A program made the translations under genes and the position numbers. From positions 1-9,000 of the forward strand of contig JASUSX010000073.1 in NCBI GenBank assembly GCA_030445875.1: 9,000 nucleotides of DNA, given 5' to 3'. Below the pieces are notes generated by a model that did no database searches, was not told the DNA's origin, and worked only from the letters and a program-made list of their open reading frames with translations. Below are positions 6,935 through 9,000 of this stretch, piece after piece. Every line of letters begins with the position of its first letter. The stretch's first letter is position 1. Source of the DNA: Clostridia bacterium. Lineage in GTDB: Bacteria; Bacillota; DSM-521; Neomoorellales; Neomoorellaceae.

Positions 6935-7873
6935 ATGCAGTACCGTAATCTGGGACAGACGGGGTTCAAGGTTTCCGAACTATGTTTTGGCGCCCTACCC
7001 ATGGGGCCGCTGCAAAAGAATCTTGATGTGGATACCTGCACCAGGGTGATCAAAAAAGCCCTGGAGGGGGGAGTTAATTTCATTGATACGGCCCAGATAT
7101 ATGGGACCTACGAGCCTATCCGCAGGGCGATACAAGGTTATAATGGGGAAGTTATTATTGCCTCCAAATCTAACGTCGCCACCTATGAGGGTATGCAGCA
7201 AGCCCTGCAGGAAGCAAGGGAAAAATTAGGGGTTGATTTCATCCATATTTTCCACCTCCACGCTCCTCGGGCTACAGGACATATTTTTGAAGAAAGGGCC
7301 GGGGCCTGGCGTTGCCTGCTGGATGCCAGGGAGCAAGGGCTCATCGGGGCGGTGGGTATTTCTACCCATGGTGTGGCGGCCGTGCGGAAAGCAGCTACTA
7401 TTAAAGAGATAGACGTTGTTTTCCCCCTCTTAAATATTAAGGGCAAGGGCATAACTGACGGCAGTAAAGAGGATATGCTGGCCGCCATTGCTGAAGCAGT
7501 GGCGGCCGGTAAGGGCGTTTATTTAATGAAGGTCCTGGCCGGGGGCAATCTCCTGGATCATTACCAGGAGGCCATGACTTTCGCCCGCCAGGTACCGGGC
7601 GTTGCGGCCGTGGCCGTCGGGATGATCAGCGAGGAAGAAGTGGAGTATAACCTGCGTTATTTTAATGGCCAGGACCCGGGACCTGTCCAGAAAGCCAGCA
7701 AGCGGTTCGCCGTTGTCCACACGTTATGCATTGGCGACGGCGCCTGCCTGCAGGCCTGCGCCAATGGCGCTATAGCGCTAGTCAACGGCAAAGCTCAAAT
7801 TAACCCGGAAAACTGCCTGCTCTGCGGTTATTGCACCGAGGTCTGCCCCCAATTTGCTATTAGGGTGTTATGA
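6935..7873 (+). CDS. Aldo/keto reductase with C-terminal two-cluster ferredoxin domain
   Basis: Residues 1 to about 245 form an aldo/keto reductase barrel. The catalytic tetrad is readable as D51 and Y56 (FIDTAQIYG), K78 (ASK) and H109 (HLHAP). Residues about 258-312 form a bacterial-type ferredoxin domain with C294-x2-C297-x2-C300-x3-C304. A first motif has C265, C271 and C275 but Asp (D268) at the second ligand position. Such fusions occur in anaerobes and are thought to couple carbonyl reduction or a related redox step to ferredoxin-level electrons; the substrate is unknown. ATG 6935 follows AAGGGGAG at 6921-6928 with 6 bases spacing. The gene stands alone, with a possible operator upstream and a strong terminator downstream. 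A link to purine breakdown is not shown. Confidence 0.9.
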   Translation: MQYRNLGQTGFKVSELCFGALPMGPLQKNLDVDTCTRVIKKALEGGVNFIDTAQIYGTYEPIRRAIQGYNGEVIIASKSNVATYEGMQQALQEAREKLGVDFIHIFHLHAPRATGHIFEERAGAWRCLLDAREQGLIGAVGISTHGVAAVRKAATIKEIDVVFPLLNIKGKGITDGSKEDMLAAIAEAVAAGKGVYLMKVLAGGNLLDHYQEAMTFARQVPGVAAVAVGMISEEEVEYNLRYFNGQDPGPVQKASKRFAVVHTLCIGDGACLQACANGAIALVNGKAQINPENCLLCGYCTEVCPQFAIRVL

Positions 7874-7957
7874 AAAGATCACGCGGGGAACAGGATTTTT
7901 ACCTTAACCAGCAGGAAAAAAAGTAAAAAGCGCGAATGGCTTTTATATAAGGCGACG

Positions 7958-7999
7958 GCGCCTGCACTGGAGACGGGAACCTCCAGGCAGGCGCTTTTT
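7958..7999 (+). terminator. Strong intrinsic terminator after the aldo/keto reductase gene
   Basis: GCGCCTGC (7958-7965) pairs with GCAGGCGC (7987-7994). CTGGAG (7967-7972) pairs with CTCCAG (7981-7986), with one bulged A at 7966 and an 8-base loop. TTTTT follows at 7995-7999. The 14 base pairs and T-run are a textbook Rho-independent terminator. It closes the aldo/keto reductase unit 85 bases after its stop and separates it from the riboswitch leader. The bases between 7874 and 7957 show nothing else. Confidence 0.93.
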
Positions 8000-8093
8000 A
8001 CGCCCTGCCCTGAGGGCGGCAGTCGGCCCATATTTTTATCCGGCCATCTGTGGTTAGCAGGATTTTAAGGCTAAATGGCGAACTTAATCTTTG

Positions 8094-8165
8094 ATCTTCG
8101 TATAATCCCGGAAATAGGTCCGGGGGTATCTACCAGGTGACCGGAATCACCTTGGCTACGAGGGT
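8094..8165 (+). promoter_or_regulatory. Purine riboswitch aptamer, guanine class
   Basis: The three-way junction is readable by eye. P1 is 8094-8100 with 8159-8165. J1/2 is TATAAT (8101-8106). P2 is CCCGG (8107-8111) with CCGGG (8120-8124). J2/3 is GTATCTAC, P3 is AGGTGA (8135-8140) with TCACCT (8147-8152), and J3/1 is GGCTA. GG at 8117-8118 in loop 2 and CC at 8141-8142 in loop 3 can make the conserved loop-loop pairs. C8156 corresponds to the specificity base C74 of the xpt aptamer, so the ligand should be guanine, hypoxanthine or xanthine, not adenine. T8131 matches U51, which argues against the 2'-deoxyguanosine class. The aptamer lies about 200 bases before a BMP-family lipoprotein gene. 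No clear promoter could be picked between 8000 and 8090. Confidence 0.9.
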
Positions 8166-8200
8166 AGTTTACCTTTGTAGCCTGGCGGGACCTGGTTTTT
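8132..8200 (+). terminator. Alternative terminator-like fold of the riboswitch expression platform
   Basis: GGCTAC (8154-8159) is perfectly complementary to GTAGCC (8177-8182). The stem extends inward through GAGG (8160-8163) and CC-TTT (8172-8176), with a bulged T at 8174. Outside it, ACCAGGT (8132-8138) can pair with ACCTGGT (8190-8196), directly before the T-run 8196-8200. Both helices use aptamer core bases (J2/3, P3, J3/1, P1), so this fold excludes the ligand-bound aptamer. When the aptamer forms, ACCTGGTTTTT (8190-8200) could instead pair with bases 8229-8240, which would hide the T-run. The simplest reading is termination without ligand and readthrough with ligand. The outer helix is short and the call is inferred from pairing alone. 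Confidence 0.42.
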
Positions 8201-8324
8201 AATTTGTACTATTCTAATAACCATTTTTAAGAAGCCAGGTGGGTATTCCGGATTTAAGGGGGTGGTTGCAGCAGGACAGGTAATAAAGGCTTAGCAGGGA
8301 GACCTTTGTTAAAAAATAACAAGA

Positions 8325-8360
8325 GGAGGTGAATTCCATAGCTTACAGGGGAAGCTATGG
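8325..8360 (+). promoter_or_regulatory. Ribosome binding site separated from its start codon by a perfect hairpin
   Basis: GGAGGTG (8325-8331) is the best Shine-Dalgarno of the leader, but the lipoprotein start codon is at 8367, 35 bases on. Between them CCATAGCTT (8336-8344) and AAGCTATGG (8352-8360) form a 9-bp perfect stem with loop ACAGGGG. Folding leaves 4 bases before and 6 after the stem, an effective spacing of about 10. A smaller stem, TTGTTA (8306-8311) with TAACAA (8317-8322), ends just before the site. Between the in-frame TAA at 8310 and 8367 there is no ATG, GTG or TTG in the gene's frame. Confidence 0.7.
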
Positions 8361-8366
8361 AACGCG

Positions 8367-9000
8367 ATGCGCAAAGGATGGCGTTTGTTGCTGGTGCTGC
8401 TCCTGGCCCTGGTAGTGGCCGTGGCGGCCGTGGGCTGCGGCGGCCAGAAGCCCGCTACCGACAGCAAGGGCGGGGAAAAGCCGGCCGGTGATCAGGCCAA
8501 AGACGAGAAGCTTAAGGTTGCCTTTATTTACGTGGGCCCGGCAGGCGATGCCGGCTGGAGCTGGACCCACGACCAGGGCCGCAAGTATCTGGCCGAAAAA
8601 TTGCCCTGGGTGGATGCCAGTACCTATATGGAGAACGTCCCGGAAGGGGCAGACGTGGAGCGGGTTTTAACGGAGCTGGCGGAAAAGGGCAACAAGGTGA
8701 TCTTTGCTACCAGCTTTGGTTACATGGATTACGTGATTAAGGTAGCCGAAAAATACCCCAATGTGGTCTTCATGCACTGCTCTGGCTACAAGACCGCCAA
8801 GAATGTAGGCACCTATTTTGGCGCTATGGAAGAACCCCGCTACCTTTCGGGCATGGTGGCCGGCAAGATGACGAAATCGAACGTCCTGGGCTACGTAGCC
8901 GCCCACCCCATCCCGGAGGTCATCCGCGGCATCAACGCCTTTACCCTGGGGGCACGTTCGGTGAACCCCAACGTGAAGGTCAAGGTAGTCTGGACCAATA
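8367..9000 (+). CDS. BMP-family ABC-transporter substrate-binding lipoprotein, 5' part
   Basis: The frame is open from ATG 8367 to the window edge, giving 211 residues of a protein normally about 330-380 long. Residues 1-24 are a lipoprotein signal: positive MRKGWR, a hydrophobic run and lipobox AVGC with C24 as the lipidated residue. A low-complexity linker (about 25-48) precedes the periplasmic-binding fold, here on the outer membrane face of a Gram-positive cell. It contains GDAGWSWTHDQG (60-71), typical of the BMP/PnrA/NupN family. Known members bind purine nucleosides, and related ones feed purine uptake systems. Together with the guanine-class riboswitch upstream, a purine or nucleoside ligand is likely. 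ATPase and permease genes would be expected downstream, outside the window. Position 8367 is the only start that gives a correct signal peptide. Confidence 0.9.
   Translation, partial: MRKGWRLLLVLLLALVVAVAAVGCGGQKPATDSKGGEKPAGDQAKDEKLKVAFIYVGPAGDAGWSWTHDQGRKYLAEKLPWVDASTYMENVPEGADVERVLTELAEKGNKVIFATSFGYMDYVIKVAEKYPNVVFMHCSGYKTAKNVGTYFGAMEEPRYLSGMVAGKMTKSNVLGYVAAHPIPEVIRGINAFTLGARSVNPNVKVKVVWTN

Noticed and set aside
8001..8038. Possible second terminator (CGCCCT/AGGGCG stem or GGGC/GCCC stem before TATTTTTA)
   Set aside because: The stems are only 4-6 bp and the T-run is not adjacent. The strong terminator at 7958-7999 already explains transcript ending.
8101..8106. TATAAT as a -10 promoter box
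   Set aside because: The hexamer is the conserved J1/2 segment of the purine aptamer, and no matching -35 box is seen 17 bases upstream.
8355..8570. Antisense reading frame over the lipoprotein signal region
   Set aside because: The plus strand here encodes a clear lipoprotein signal and binding-protein start, and the antisense frame shows no protein features.
1..9000. CRISPR array, tRNA or rRNA gene, insertion-sequence ends
   Set aside because: I saw no regularly spaced repeats, no tRNA-like cloverleaf or rRNA stretch, and no transposase or terminal inverted repeats.

Overview
The window looks like chromosomal DNA of an anaerobic, GC-rich Firmicute of the Moorella type (thermophilic acetogen-like). 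This rests on the strong GGAGG-type ribosome binding sites, TTG/GTG start usage, the molybdenum hydroxylase and ssnA purine genes, a ferredoxin-tailed aldo/keto reductase and a purine riboswitch. The species call is an inference; no search was run.

Positions 1-6006 hold a tightly packed plus-strand operon. It opens with the last codons of a 2Fe-2S subunit of one molybdenum hydroxylase. A complete three-subunit hydroxylase follows (molybdopterin subunit, FAD subunit, 2Fe-2S subunit), then an SsnA-type aminohydrolase and a second FAD subunit. Several genes overlap by 8-17 bases. This is the gene set expected for purine or related N-heterocycle hydroxylation and deamination. The ssnA plus YgfM-like FAD subunit resembles the neighbourhood of selenium-dependent molybdenum hydroxylases.

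Positions 6007-6813 are visibly more AT-rich. They carry the C-terminal half of a DNA methyltransferase, without its catalytic DPPY-type motif, and an overlapping 87-codon reading frame of unknown function. I read this as the remains of a restriction-modification locus or other acquired DNA.

Positions 6814-7999 contain a 20-bp perfect palindrome with a third half-site, a monocistronic aldo/keto reductase fused to a two-cluster ferredoxin domain, and a strong intrinsic terminator. One ferredoxin ligand position is Asp instead of Cys.

Positions 8000-9000 contain a long leader with a guanine-class purine riboswitch aptamer and a competing fold that ends in a T-run. The leader then runs to a BMP-family ABC-transporter lipoprotein gene that continues past the window edge. 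The riboswitch ties this importer to purine supply and so fits the catabolic genes upstream. The best Shine-Dalgarno of the lipoprotein gene lies about 35 bases from the only credible start codon. A perfect 9-bp hairpin sits between them and would bring them to normal spacing when folded.
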